Numbered from the stretch's first letter, positions 44,352 to 54,075 are shown. The stretch is DNA of 64,000 nucleotides from Chitinophagaceae bacterium (GCA_017307755.1 JAFKGQ010000012.1:248001-312000), one strand, 5' to 3'. The notes: a model not told the origin generated them from the letters alone. Made by a program: numbers and translations.

Positions 44352-45557
44352 ATGTCACTACCAAAAGAAAGAATTATTTATTTACTGGAAGCCTATACTT
44401 CCCAAAGGGCCACAGCCCAGGAAGAACAGGAGTTGATGGAATGGATGCAGGAAGCGCAGGAAAATTCGGAATTGCAGATATATGTTCAAAACCTTTGGGA
44501 TCAATACAGACCCCAAACGGATTTCAGCAATGTAAACTGGGATGGGATGTTTGACCGCATTACGCAGAATAATAAGGTTTTTTCGATAGCTCCCGAACCA
44601 AAAACCAGACATATCCGATGGCCCCGTATTGCGGCGGCGGCAGCTGTATTGTTGTTAATTGCTACCGGTAGTTATTTTTTACTAACGCAGAAGCAGTCAC
44701 GGCAAACGGTTGCCAAAACACAACGGCAGGAACTCCTTCATAAAGATGTAGCCCCTCCTGCCGGCAACAAAGCTACACTTACACTTGCCAACGGTAAAGT
44801 AATTATTCTCGATAGTGCCGGTATGGGTTCCCTGGTTAACAAAGGAGCAGCCAATGCCAGCAAGTTAAATGAGGGTGAATTGGTCTACGCACCCAATACT
44901 GAAATGAAGTTGGAGTATCATACGCTAAATGTGCCAAAAGGAAGCAGACCTATGCAATTGCACCTTGCCGATGGCTCGGAAGTATGGCTAAATTCGGCAT
45001 CCAGCATAAGGTTCCCTAATGTTTTCAATGGCGGCGCTCGAAAAGTAGTCATTACCGGGGAAGTTTATTTTGAAGTGGCAAAAGTTACGGGTAAAGGGTT
45101 CCTTGTTGAAGCGAATGGCGCCACTACCGAGGTATTGGGCACACATTTTAATGTCAATGCTTATGAAAATGAGCCGGGAATAAAGGTTACCCTGCTGGAA
45201 GGAGCAGTAAACGTACGCAGAGCAGATCAGTCGGCGAAGCTGGCGCCGGGTCAGCAGGCAATTCTCCGCTCCACTCAGGATGACAGAATAGAGGTAGCAA
45301 GCAACGTGAATATCGAAGAGGTAATGGCATGGAAAAACGGAACATTTGAATTTAACGAAACAGATATACAATCCGTTATGCGGCAAATTGAAAGATGGTA
45401 CGATGTGGAAGTAGTCTTTGAAGGTTCATTTACACAGCATTTCAATGGAACGATTCCGCGGCAGGCGAATGTCTCCAGAATACTAAATATGTTGGAAAAA
45501 ACGGGGGGTGTTCGGTTTTCTATTGACGGGAAAAAGATCCTGGTAAAAAAGTATTAA
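44352..45557 (+). CDS. FecR-family anti-sigma factor of the SusC/SusD locus
   Basis: A 401-residue inner-membrane regulator. An N-terminal cytoplasmic segment of about 95 residues begins LPKERIIYLLEAYTSQRAT, followed by a membrane helix (IAAAAAVLLLIATGSYFLL). The periplasmic FecR domain lies at about 190-290 (LHLADGSEVWLNSASSI, RKVVITGEVYFEVAK, TEVLGTHFNVNAY). The C-terminal DUF4974 domain has FEFNETDIQSVMRQIERWY and FNGTIPRQANVSRIL. It would hold the sigma factor encoded just upstream and release it on a signal from the SusC-like receptor encoded 131 bp downstream, through that receptor's STN domain. Confidence 0.95.
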   Translation: MSLPKERIIYLLEAYTSQRATAQEEQELMEWMQEAQENSELQIYVQNLWDQYRPQTDFSNVNWDGMFDRITQNNKVFSIAPEPKTRHIRWPRIAAAAAVLLLIATGSYFLLTQKQSRQTVAKTQRQELLHKDVAPPAGNKATLTLANGKVIILDSAGMGSLVNKGAANASKLNEGELVYAPNTEMKLEYHTLNVPKGSRPMQLHLADGSEVWLNSASSIRFPNVFNGGARKVVITGEVYFEVAKVTGKGFLVEANGATTEVLGTHFNVNAYENEPGIKVTLLEGAVNVRRADQSAKLAPGQQAILRSTQDDRIEVASNVNIEEVMAWKNGTFEFNETDIQSVMRQIERWYDVEVVFEGSFTQHFNGTIPRQANVSRILNMLEKTGGVRFSIDGKKILVKKY

Positions 45558-45688
45558 AGTTCTTTAGGTTGTCCTAAATAAAAAGCCAGAAATGGTGCGA
45601 ACATTCCTGGCCGGCGTTTGGGCTAACCCGCTAAATACAATCTGTCTGGAACTGTTTATTAACGTAAAACCCAAACTAACACAAAAGT

Positions 45689-48600
45689 ATGGAAAATTGT
45701 CTTTGTGGGAGTATGGCATCAATATGCCGTACTCCACTTACCAAACAACTGCTATTAATTATGAGGTTTACTTCGATCATGCTATTAGCGGCCTGCCTTC
45801 AAGTAAGCGCAAAAGGGGTTGCACAAAACATTACCCTTTCGGAAAAAAATGCACCGCTGGAAAAGATCTTCCAGGCAATTAAAAAACAGACCGGCTATTC
45901 ATTTTTATACTCCAGCGAAATAATAAAGAAAGCCGCCAAGGTTGACCTCGAAGTACGCAACGCCCCTTTGGGCCAGGTACTCAAAGCATGCTTTACTAAT
46001 CAACCGCTTACCTGGGAAATTGAAGGTAAAACCATCATTGTAAAGCTTGCTGCCAACGAAACAAACGCTGCAGAACCGCCTCCACCTATTGAAGTCAGGG
46101 GAAAAATAGTAAATGAGAGCAATGAGCCCGTTGCCGGGGTCAGTATTAATGTAAAGGGTACAAGCCAAGGCACATTTACAGATTCCGAAGGGAATTTTGT
46201 ATTACAGGGGGTTCAGGACAATGCAACCTTGGTTATCAGTGGCATAAGTATTGAAACCTACGAAATAAAAGTTGCCGGAAAATCCAACCTGTCTTCTATT
46301 AAGGTGAAAACAAAAGTCAATGAATTAACAAGCGTGGTGGTGGGATATGGAAAGCAAAGAGTTACAACAGTAACGGGATCCGTTTCCCAGATCAATTCAG
46401 ATAAGATAACAGTGGCCCCTCTAACCAATGTTACTAATACATTAGCCGGTCAATTACCCGGCTTGATCTCTAAACAAACTTCTGGTATTCCAGGTGCAGA
46501 TGATGCTTCTTTAAATATTCGTGGTTTTGGCAGTCCCTTGGTTATTGTGGATGGCATTGAAGCCAATATAAATAAGCTGGATGCAAATCAGATTGAGTCT
46601 GTCTCAATATTAAAAGATGGTGCAGCTTCCATTTATGGCGCCCGGGCAGGTAATGGTGTTATCTTAGTCACGACCAAACGAGGTAAAAATGGAAAAACAA
46701 CCCTCACAGCCAATGCTTCATATACCTTGCAGGGTTCTACAAATGTCATCAGACAGGGGACTTCAGCCGAGCGCGCACAATACGCGGTGGACCAGTGGTT
46801 GAATTCCGGCAAACCGGCTAATCAGGTGCCATATACTCCGGAAGAAATACAGAAATATAAAGATGGCACTGATCCCAAATATTTAAATACGGATTGGTAT
46901 GATGCTGTCATCCGGAGATATGCTCCTCAATTGAATAATAACGTATCTCTATCCGGTGGCACTGAAAAGATTAAGTATTTTGGCTATTTTGGCGCCAATA
47001 GGCAGGAAACAGTATTAAAAACAAATGGAGGTTATTATCGACGCTATAATTTCCAAGTCAATGTGGATGCGAAAGTAAATGAACAACTTTCTGCATCAAT
47101 GGATGTACAATATATCAACGAAACACGATTTTATCCTTCCGGCGCCGGTAGCGTAAATAATAACCATAATTTCTGGTCAGGCGTGATTTATGATGCCAAT
47201 CCTTCATATCCCTTAACATTGCCTGATAAAACTAAACTATCTTATGCCGGAGTAGCTTATGGCAACCCACTATTTGCCACTAATTCAGACCTCAGTGGCG
47301 CTAATGCCGGCTATAATAATACTACTCAGTTCAAAGGTGAACTCAGATATGATGTTAAGTCGGTTGTCGGCTTAAACCTGAAGGGAACAGTAATTTATAG
47401 GAATAGTCCGTATGATTCAAAAGTTGCGTATAAACAACAGCAATTCTATACGTACGATTCCAGTACGAAGCAGTACACTTATATCCGGAGTTCGCAAGAC
47501 CCCCTTCTTTTAAGCATGGGGGCTGGCAAGGATATAAGCCTGGTTCAGCAATATTCATTGAATTACAACAGGACTTTCAATAACGACCATCAAATTGCCG
47601 GAATGTTGATGTACGAATATGTGAATGAATCCGGCAGTTCATTGGGCACCTCCCGCACAGGCTTCAAAACAATGGCGCTCCAGGAGTTATTTGCCGGCGA
47701 TCCGACAACGGCTACCAATAGTTCATCAAGTTATGCGAATGGGCGTATATCTTATATTGGAAGACTGAATTATAGTTATCAGGATCGTTATATGTTAGAA
47801 ACGATTTTGAGGGCCGATGCCTCTTCTCGTTTGCCAAGCGGAGGCCGGTGGGGCTATTTTCCAAGCGTATCACTGGGATGGAATATCGCTAAAGAGAAAT
47901 TCCTGGAGAGCACTGGAATCTTCAATATGCTGAAATTTCGCGCAAGCTATGGCGCTTCCGGTTATGATGGGATTGCCAATTATGCCTATCTGGCGGGGTA
48001 TCAGTACGACGCAACTTATACATTGGGCAACAGTCTGATTTCCGGGCTTATTCCTACAGGTCTTGCAAATCCAAACTTAACCTGGGAAAAGATCTCCATT
48101 TATAATACTGGCCTTGATTTCTCATTATGGCGGAATAAACTCTATGGCGCCGTAGAGTACTTTTACCGGGTGTGCAACGGTATACCTGGCACGCGTTGGA
48201 ATTCTCTTCCATCAACTTTTGGGGCCACTCTCCCCTTGGAGAACCTGAATAGTACAGGTACACGCGGTATTGAATTGCGTTTGGGTAGTGCTGGTCATGC
48301 CGGCAAACTGTCATACGATATTGTTGGCAATATTGCTTATTCCAGGTCGAAATGGATCCATTATGATGAACCCATATATACAGATCCTGATCAGATCAGA
48401 CTGTATAAAAATTCTGGCCGATACACTGATAGAAGAATTGGCTATAGATATGACCAGCTGTTTTCCGACCAACAGGATGTAAACAAATGGCCATTAACTT
48501 TTGATGTATTAAACAACGATAATACCTCGCTCCGACCGGGTGATGTAAAGTACAAGGATTTGAATAGTGATGGTATAATCAATTGGCGGGATCAGACTGT

Positions 48601-49081
48601 AATTGGCAAGGGCGCAACTCCTCATTGGACATTCGGACTTAATACTTCTTTCCAATACGGAAGCTTTGATTTGTCCGCATTATTTCAGGGCGCCTTTGAT
48701 TACACTACCTATATAGATTTTGAAAGCACTCAAACTGTACTTCTTTATAATAATTATTGGAATGATAGGACGAACAACGCAAATGCTTTAGTGCCACGGC
48801 CTTCTGGTTCGCCAACAAACTATTTTTATTCAGACTATAGAAACCACAATACAACGTATGTACGGTTAAAGAATATGTCTTTGGGCTACCAGCTACCTGC
48901 ACCACTTCTAAATAGGCTGAAGATAAGTAAGCTTAGGGTATTTGTAGCCGGGACAAACCTATTTACGGTAAGCTCATTATCGAAATATGGCGTTGACCCT
49001 GAGATGCCGGAAGGGTATCCTGCAGGACAATATTACCCGCAACAATATACCATGAGCTTTGGTTGTAATCTAACTTTTTAA
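45689..49081 (+). CDS. SusC/RagA-family TonB-dependent outer-membrane receptor
   Basis: A 1130-residue receptor for uptake of oligosaccharides or other large ligands. It has a signal sequence (about residues 20-45, MLLAACLQVSAKG), an STN domain (about 50-115, EKIFQAIKKQTGYSF) for signalling to FecR, and a carboxypeptidase-regulatory-like domain (VRGKIVNESNEPVAGVSI). The SusC plug carries VTTVTGSVSQINSDKI, SLNIRGFGSPLVIVDGI and SILKDGAASIYGARAGNGV. A long beta barrel ends in Phe (SFGCNLTF). The SusD gene begins 10 bp after its stop codon. The sigma/FecR/SusC/SusD order is the standard arrangement of a regulated polysaccharide-utilisation-type locus. Confidence 0.96.
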   Translation: MENCLCGSMASICRTPLTKQLLLIMRFTSIMLLAACLQVSAKGVAQNITLSEKNAPLEKIFQAIKKQTGYSFLYSSEIIKKAAKVDLEVRNAPLGQVLKACFTNQPLTWEIEGKTIIVKLAANETNAAEPPPPIEVRGKIVNESNEPVAGVSINVKGTSQGTFTDSEGNFVLQGVQDNATLVISGISIETYEIKVAGKSNLSSIKVKTKVNELTSVVVGYGKQRVTTVTGSVSQINSDKITVAPLTNVTNTLAGQLPGLISKQTSGIPGADDASLNIRGFGSPLVIVDGIEANINKLDANQIESVSILKDGAASIYGARAGNGVILVTTKRGKNGKTTLTANASYTLQGSTNVIRQGTSAERAQYAVDQWLNSGKPANQVPYTPEEIQKYKDGTDPKYLNTDWYDAVIRRYAPQLNNNVSLSGGTEKIKYFGYFGANRQETVLKTNGGYYRRYNFQVNVDAKVNEQLSASMDVQYINETRFYPSGAGSVNNNHNFWSGVIYDANPSYPLTLPDKTKLSYAGVAYGNPLFATNSDLSGANAGYNNTTQFKGELRYDVKSVVGLNLKGTVIYRNSPYDSKVAYKQQQFYTYDSSTKQYTYIRSSQDPLLLSMGAGKDISLVQQYSLNYNRTFNNDHQIAGMLMYEYVNESGSSLGTSRTGFKTMALQELFAGDPTTATNSSSSYANGRISYIGRLNYSYQDRYMLETILRADASSRLPSGGRWGYFPSVSLGWNIAKEKFLESTGIFNMLKFRASYGASGYDGIANYAYLAGYQYDATYTLGNSLISGLIPTGLANPNLTWEKISIYNTGLDFSLWRNKLYGAVEYFYRVCNGIPGTRWNSLPSTFGATLPLENLNSTGTRGIELRLGSAGHAGKLSYDIVGNIAYSRSKWIHYDEPIYTDPDQIRLYKNSGRYTDRRIGYRYDQLFSDQQDVNKWPLTFDVLNNDNTSLRPGDVKYKDLNSDGIINWRDQTVIGKGATPHWTFGLNTSFQYGSFDLSALFQGAFDYTTYIDFESTQTVLLYNNYWNDRTNNANALVPRPSGSPTNYFYSDYRNHNTTYVRLKNMSLGYQLPAPLLNRLKISKLRVFVAGTNLFTVSSLSKYGVDPEMPEGYPAGQYYPQQYTMSFGCNLTF

Positions 49082-49091
49082 TTTATTGGAA

Positions 49092-50969
49092 ATGAAGACG
49101 AAAATTAATATACTAATAGCAGTATTGACTGCAACGATAATGACATCATGTTACAAGGTATTGGATCAGACGCCTACAAACCAATACAATGATGGTGTGG
49201 TTTGGAATGACCCCAAGTTATTAGATTCATATTTGGCTGAACTTTATGCTTGTACACCAGTAATGGTTCAGGATGCGGTGACCTTAATGAATGGTTGGAG
49301 TGGTGCTACAATGAATGTAGATGATAATAGCTGGAATGCTATGATAGGGTTTAGTGAACAAATGGAAGGTACTGTCCGCACTATTGAAATAACGGATGAG
49401 GCGAAGTATAATTTGGGCGGACAAGCTCAGCTGCTGGGCGTAAAAATGAACGGGATCCAGGCAAATGGAACTCAATTGCAATGGTGGGGGAACGCCTACT
49501 ATACCATCCGGAACCTGAACTCTTTTATTGAGCGGGCGGCTCAGTCGCCTCTTGGCAATGCGGGTGAGCGTGTAGCTGAAGCCCGGTTTTTGAGAGCATT
49601 TTGTTATTTCGCCATGGTAAAACGATATGGAGGAGTACCCTTGATTACGAAAATGACGCCTTTGAATGCTGACTCCTCTACGATGTACCCTAAACGTAAT
49701 ACCGAGAAAGAGGTCTATGATTTCATACTGAGTGAAACAGATTCAATTTCCAGGATACTTCCTGCTACAAATGAATCCGGACGTGCGAATAAATGGGCAG
49801 CTTTTACGCTTCGCGGAAGGGCCGCATTATATGCTGCAAGTGTTGCCAGATTCGGCACGCAACAATTGAATGGCTTGTTAGGCTTCCCCGCGGGAGATGA
49901 TATTAAGTATTACCAGATTGCTTATGATGCATGTGATTCGATTATGACCAGGGGGGGGTATTCTCTCTATACTGGTGATGCAGATAAGGTGCAGAATTTC
50001 AAGAATATATTTCTGAAAAAAGGCAATAGCGAAGCCATTATGGTAAAGCTACATTCAGGGCCTGATTTCAATAGCGGTGGTTCAAATAGATGGTCTTGGG
50101 ATTTAATACAGTGCCCTCGTCCGAATATATGGGGGGTTGGCAATTATGATGGCCCGTATCTGGAAATGGTAGAAGAGTTTGAACATAAAGATGGTTCCCC
50201 GGGTATTATTGACCAGGCTTATGCAAAAAGCCGGTTGTGGACGATGGATGAATTATGGGGAGATCGTGACCCACGGTTTTTTGCATCTATATGGACAAAT
50301 GGCACATCATGGCCCGGCGCCGTTGGTGGGGTATTAGGAGCAAACAGGGTTGATATGCACAATGGGATTATGACACAAACCGGTACTTTGGTCGATGGAC
50401 GATATGATTCCTACGAAGGGAATGCTGCGGTTGGTGACCAGCTGGCGTTGTTCAAGGCAGGCAATGTTCCAAATACTGGTTTCGGGGTGATGAAATATCT
50501 TGATTCTACTGCGAATAATTTTATTTGGTTTAGCGAATCAACCACGGATTATATTATTTTTCGTTATGCCGAGGTCCTGCTGAACTATGCCGAGGCTGCT
50601 TTTGAGTTGGGGAAGACTGGTGAAGCGTTGGATGCTGTGAATCAGATTCGTGACCGGGCCGGGGTTGCCAAACTTGGTGGCATTGATCGCGCCAGGGTCC
50701 GCCATGAACGAAAAGTGGAGCTTGCTTTTGAAAACCACCGTTACTGGGATTTAAGGCGATGGAGGACTGCTGTTACAGACCTTACACGGACCTATACAGG
50801 TTTACGGTATATCTATGATGCTGCCACCGGGAAGTACAGACTGGATTTCACCAGTAATATAGATGGCAATGTACAGACACCTACTTTCCCCGCAAAGAAT
50901 TATTATTTCCCTATTGGGCAAGGACGTATAGCAGCAAATCCAAATTTAGTAGAAAATCCCGGCTATTAA
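49092..50969 (+). CDS. SusD/RagB-family surface glycan-binding lipoprotein
   Basis: A 625-residue lipoprotein that sits on the SusC receptor as a lid. I choose ATG 49092 instead of TTG 49086. The signal peptide ends in the lipobox ATIMTSC. The early motif LDQTPTNQYNDGVVWND, the middle REAEARFLRAF-like segment (VAEARFLRAFCYFAMVKRYGG), and the C-terminal motifs FRYAEVLLNYAEAAFELG and VRHERKVELAFENHRYWDL are all typical of the SusD/RagB family. It is coupled to the SusC gene and followed by a small MITE and then two lipoprotein genes. The ligand cannot be told from sequence. Confidence 0.96.
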   Translation: MKTKINILIAVLTATIMTSCYKVLDQTPTNQYNDGVVWNDPKLLDSYLAELYACTPVMVQDAVTLMNGWSGATMNVDDNSWNAMIGFSEQMEGTVRTIEITDEAKYNLGGQAQLLGVKMNGIQANGTQLQWWGNAYYTIRNLNSFIERAAQSPLGNAGERVAEARFLRAFCYFAMVKRYGGVPLITKMTPLNADSSTMYPKRNTEKEVYDFILSETDSISRILPATNESGRANKWAAFTLRGRAALYAASVARFGTQQLNGLLGFPAGDDIKYYQIAYDACDSIMTRGGYSLYTGDADKVQNFKNIFLKKGNSEAIMVKLHSGPDFNSGGSNRWSWDLIQCPRPNIWGVGNYDGPYLEMVEEFEHKDGSPGIIDQAYAKSRLWTMDELWGDRDPRFFASIWTNGTSWPGAVGGVLGANRVDMHNGIMTQTGTLVDGRYDSYEGNAAVGDQLALFKAGNVPNTGFGVMKYLDSTANNFIWFSESTTDYIIFRYAEVLLNYAEAAFELGKTGEALDAVNQIRDRAGVAKLGGIDRARVRHERKVELAFENHRYWDLRRWRTAVTDLTRTYTGLRYIYDAATGKYRLDFTSNIDGNVQTPTFPAKNYYFPIGQGRIAANPNLVENPGY

Positions 50970-50985
50970 TTATTTACAACATTTA

Positions 50986-51116
50986 GAGGCTGTTTGAGTT
51001 AACAAATAAAGATGGTTATGAATAAATGTGACCACAGTATTAACAAAGCAATTCACACAAATAAAAGGAGAAGTCCTCTGTGGTAAAAGGGAAAAAACAA
51101 CAACTCAAACAGCCTC
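50986..51116 (+). mobile_element. 131-bp MITE with 15-bp terminal inverted repeats
   Basis: The ends are GAGGCTGTTTGAGTT (50986-51000) and AACTCAAACAGCCTC (51102-51116), a perfect 15-bp inverted repeat. TTA is present directly outside both ends (50983-50985 and 51117-51119), a 3-bp target duplication. The element has no gene and contains an internal inverted repeat, ACCACAG (51031-51037) and CTGTGGT (51078-51084). Ends of the GAGGCTGTTT type and TNA duplications are known from IS5-family elements, so this is probably a non-autonomous derivative moved by such a transposase. It sits in the gap between the SusD gene and the next lipoprotein gene. Strand is arbitrary. Confidence 0.8.
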
Positions 51117-51199
51117 TTATACAAGAGCAGCAATTGACTAAAATGCAGGGGATCGTTTCTGAACAATTTTATAAATACAAATATTATCAATTATTTATT

Positions 51200-52513
51200 A
51201 TGCGAATAATGATCAATTCGATTTACACATATGTAATCATTGGCGTAGCTTGTATGGGAAGCCTCGGCTTCCTGAGTTGCGGCAAGAAGGCCTCCGCACA
51301 ACGCAATACACAACCGCCTCCGGTAAAAAGGCTATCGGATACTTCAATGATGATTGGCATTTATGTTGCACCTCCCTTTGCGTATACTTCCGTGGCGAAT
51401 TACCAGCAGATAAAGGATGCCAATGTTGATTTTATCCAGGATATATCCGGCCAGGAATCAGCGGGTAACAAGTTAACCATGCTTAATATGGCCAACAGCG
51501 TCGGTTTGAAAATTATCGTTGCAGATAACCGGATGGATGGAACGGATGCACAAATTGTCAGTATGGTGGATACGTATAAAACTCATCCGGCAGTGATAGG
51601 TTATTATATCAAAGACGAACCAACGGTTTCACAATTGAATGATGCTGCTATCAGGTATAAAAAAGTCTTGAATTACGATAGTACTAAAGCACCTCATGTT
51701 AATCTTCTTTCCAGCTACGCAACCGGGGCATTGGGTAATATTGACTATGAAAATGACTATGTAAAAAAATGGATTAACATGGTTGGACCTACAAAGTTGA
51801 AGTATATTTCCATGGATAATTACCCCTTTCTTGCTAACGGACAATTTCAGCAGGATCCATATTATTATTCTTTAGATGTAATCCGGCGGCTTGGATTACA
51901 ATATCATATAAAAACCTCGGCCTACATGCAATCTATAGGAGGTGGTGCTAATAATCTCCGAAGACCCAATGCCAATGAGTTACGGTTTAGCGCTTACAGC
52001 ATTTTGGCTTATGGGATAAAAATCCCCGTTTGGTTTACCTATTGGACCCCGGCAGCTGGTGCCGAAACCTTTACAAACGCTATTGTAGACCCTGCCGGCG
52101 GAATAACAGACCTGTATAACCCTTTCCAGATTTTAAATGGAGAGCTTAGGAAGGTGGGAAAAACGCTTGTTAAATTAGATGCAATGGCCGTATATCATTC
52201 AGGAACTACGTTGCCAGTTGGAGCTGAGACAATTCCAGCTTCGTTTATGGTAAAACCTGTAGATGCCGCTGCAAATATTATTATGACTTATTTTGTAAAC
52301 CCTGCTGATGGAAAGAAATATGTGATGGTAGTTAATAAATCGTTGACTGCCGGGTTGAATGCTACGTTCTCAACAGATAACACTATTACAAATGTTCAGT
52401 CGATTTCAAAAACAACCGGGGATGCTGCTGCCACTGATTTTAACTCTGCGACGCACCAGTTATCCGCTTCATTCCTCCCGGGGGAAGGCATTCTTTTCAC
52501 GCTGACTATGTAG
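51200..52513 (+). CDS. Surface lipoprotein with TIM-barrel glycosidase-like features
   Basis: A 437-residue lipoprotein. The frame is open from 51080, inside the MITE, but the signal peptide (MRIMINSIYTYVIIGVACMG, then LGFLSC) starts at ATG 51200. The body resembles a glycosidase-type TIM barrel: FIQDISGQESAGNKL, GLKIIVADNR, then HPAVIGYYIKDEPTVSQL, where the Asp-Glu pair in KDEP is placed like the acid/base region of GH42/GH5-like barrels. YISMDNYPF and IPVWFTYWTP follow as later strands. A C-terminal beta domain of about 80 residues completes it. The family is not recognised for certain. As a SusC/SusD neighbour it could bind or cut the target glycan at the surface. Confidence 0.75.
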   Translation: MRIMINSIYTYVIIGVACMGSLGFLSCGKKASAQRNTQPPPVKRLSDTSMMIGIYVAPPFAYTSVANYQQIKDANVDFIQDISGQESAGNKLTMLNMANSVGLKIIVADNRMDGTDAQIVSMVDTYKTHPAVIGYYIKDEPTVSQLNDAAIRYKKVLNYDSTKAPHVNLLSSYATGALGNIDYENDYVKKWINMVGPTKLKYISMDNYPFLANGQFQQDPYYYSLDVIRRLGLQYHIKTSAYMQSIGGGANNLRRPNANELRFSAYSILAYGIKIPVWFTYWTPAAGAETFTNAIVDPAGGITDLYNPFQILNGELRKVGKTLVKLDAMAVYHSGTTLPVGAETIPASFMVKPVDAAANIIMTYFVNPADGKKYVMVVNKSLTAGLNATFSTDNTITNVQSISKTTGDAAATDFNSATHQLSASFLPGEGILFTLTM

Positions 52514-52574
52514 CCTTAGCTCATCTTAACACATTTAATGTGGCTTCAAATAACGCTAATTACAAACATTAATT

Positions 52575-53720
52575 ATGAGAAGTATTATTAATTCAATTTG
52601 CACAGACATCATCTGTTGGATGATTTGTGTAGGAGGTTTCAGTCTTACAGGTTGCAACAAAAACCTTTTGTCTGTTACAAATGGGGGAGCAAATAATTCT
52701 GTCAGTTCCCCTCCCCGTCAATTATTGCAAAGTACATTGTCGACTACGCATTTGTCCGCAGCATGGTATGTGACCTCACCCCAGGATATCAATGCCCTGG
52801 AGAAAATCAGGTTCAACCTTTTTTTTCTTGACAGGTCTGACTATGCAACGCTTTCATCCACCCAAAGGGATTCGTTCATTCAACAAAATATTAACGCCAT
52901 GGCTGCTGGCAGTCAATTGGTGCTACCCATTGACAATTTTCTGGCGAAGAATTGGTCTGATACGGATGGGATGGAACGGTTCCTTTACAAATGGGGCAAC
53001 AATCCTCGTATTTATGGTTTTATGCTAAAAGACGATGTGACTACGTCTACTTATCCCGGAGCCGTGGGGACGGATTCTACCGCATTATGGAAGTATCGCT
53101 GGTACTACCATATGATTCGGAATGACTCTATTATCACGGGGATAAGTAATACCTATCATATGGATCTTGCCCCATCTAAACAGATTATCGTTACACTTGG
53201 CTTTGATCCGGCCGGTCAGAATTCTATCAATAGCTATCATTATTACATCCGGCCAGAATTTATACCAAATTTCCCATCTGATTTTTTAACCCCACACCAT
53301 GCCTGGGACATCATCATGCCTTACTGGTACCCCCACAGGACTCAGATCACACAAGTAAACGAGGATTATCTAATGAGTGTACTCTATCCTGAAATGTACA
53401 ATGCTTTTCAGGGTTGTATAATTCCCATCATACAAACCGCCGCAGAAAATAATTCGGGTTTATACCTTCTGGAGCATGATAATTACGATAATAGTAACGA
53501 GCCGCATGGGTACAATTTGTCTATTCAATATAATAAATTTCTTCAGTACGGCCTGGTCAAGAATATTCCTAACACTGCTGCTATTGCTTATTACTCGGCG
53601 AACGGACATTCCGGAGTTTATGATAATCTGTTGCATAAAAATTATGTCTGGGATACCAGTTCTGCCAATATCTACTATCAACAGGCATTAATCTTAAATA
53701 ATTATCATTTTCAGCAGTAA
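52575..53720 (+). CDS. Second surface lipoprotein, TIM-barrel-like, paralogue-like neighbour
   Basis: A 381-residue lipoprotein with the lipobox GGFSLTGC near residue 27. Its layout parallels the preceding gene: a barrel-like strand RFNLFFLDRSDYATLS, then NNPRIYGFMLKDDVTTS matching HPAVIGYYIKDEP in the neighbour, but with KDD in place of KDE, so the putative acid/base Glu is absent. IIMPYWYPH, NAFQGCIIPIIQTA and AIAYYSANG are later strands. It may be a binding rather than a catalytic partner. It lies 61 bp after the previous gene and ends the locus. Its stop at 53718-53720 is directly followed, in the same frame, by the toxin remnant. Confidence 0.7.
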   Translation: MRSIINSICTDIICWMICVGGFSLTGCNKNLLSVTNGGANNSVSSPPRQLLQSTLSTTHLSAAWYVTSPQDINALEKIRFNLFFLDRSDYATLSSTQRDSFIQQNINAMAAGSQLVLPIDNFLAKNWSDTDGMERFLYKWGNNPRIYGFMLKDDVTTSTYPGAVGTDSTALWKYRWYYHMIRNDSIITGISNTYHMDLAPSKQIIVTLGFDPAGQNSINSYHYYIRPEFIPNFPSDFLTPHHAWDIIMPYWYPHRTQITQVNEDYLMSVLYPEMYNAFQGCIIPIIQTAAENNSGLYLLEHDNYDNSNEPHGYNLSIQYNKFLQYGLVKNIPNTAAIAYYSANGHSGVYDNLLHKNYVWDTSSANIYYQQALILNNYHFQQ

Positions 53721-53921
53721 GTATCAGTTCATGTTGATGCTGCAAAATTAACTAATGCCAGAGGTGCTGCTTATAAAATAACCGATATGCCGCAGGGGTT
53801 AAAGATAGTACAACAAGGAAAAGATCCGGGACATTTTGAGATTGTGCCTACTACTCAGATTTCTCAAGAGAAGTTTCAATCGTTATTAAATCAAATTAAG
53901 TATAAAAAAGCTGGTAACTAA
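53721..53921 (+). pseudogene. Orphan toxin-tip remnant (RHS-type C-terminus)
   Basis: An open stretch of 66 codons without a start of its own, ending TAA 53919-53921. It encodes VHVDAAKLTNARGAAYKI, then GKDPGHFEIVPTTQISQEKF and SLLNQIKYKKAGN. A Gly-His-Phe/Trp-Glu-x-x-P strand followed by a final helix is the way many RHS/WHH-type toxin tips end, and the segment reads as a real protein C-terminus. The next gene remnant starts at the ATG that overlaps this stop (TAATG), the usual toxin-immunity coupling. It is read as a displaced tip without its RHS body. Toxin family not determined. Confidence 0.6.
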
Positions 53922-54075
53922 TGGAAAAGAATCCTGAATTGGTTTTTAAGTCTAAAGATATTGATGATTTTGACTCTGAAATGAAGGGGTACTTGATTTA
54001 TGGAAAAGGTTTTTTTTTGAACACTTAAAGCCCCGTTCATCCATTTTAGAAAAGCATTTTGATGAAGATATATAG
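53921..54075 (+). pseudogene. Frameshifted immunity gene remnant
   Basis: ATG 53921 overlaps the stop of the toxin-tip remnant by one base. It encodes MEKNPELVFKSKDIDDFDSE and continues to YGKGFF, where a run of nine T (54010-54018) shifts the frame and a stop follows at 54026-54028. Adding one T restores a longer frame that continues EHLKPRSSILEKHFDEDI to TAG 54073-54075, about 51 residues in all. The composition and position fit an immunity protein that has lost function. A sequencing error in the T run is possible, and slippage could also restore the frame. Confidence 0.55.

Noticed and set aside
45592..45882. ORF of 96 codons overlapping the start of the SusC gene
   Set aside because: It overlaps the SusC signal-peptide region in another frame and has no features of its own.
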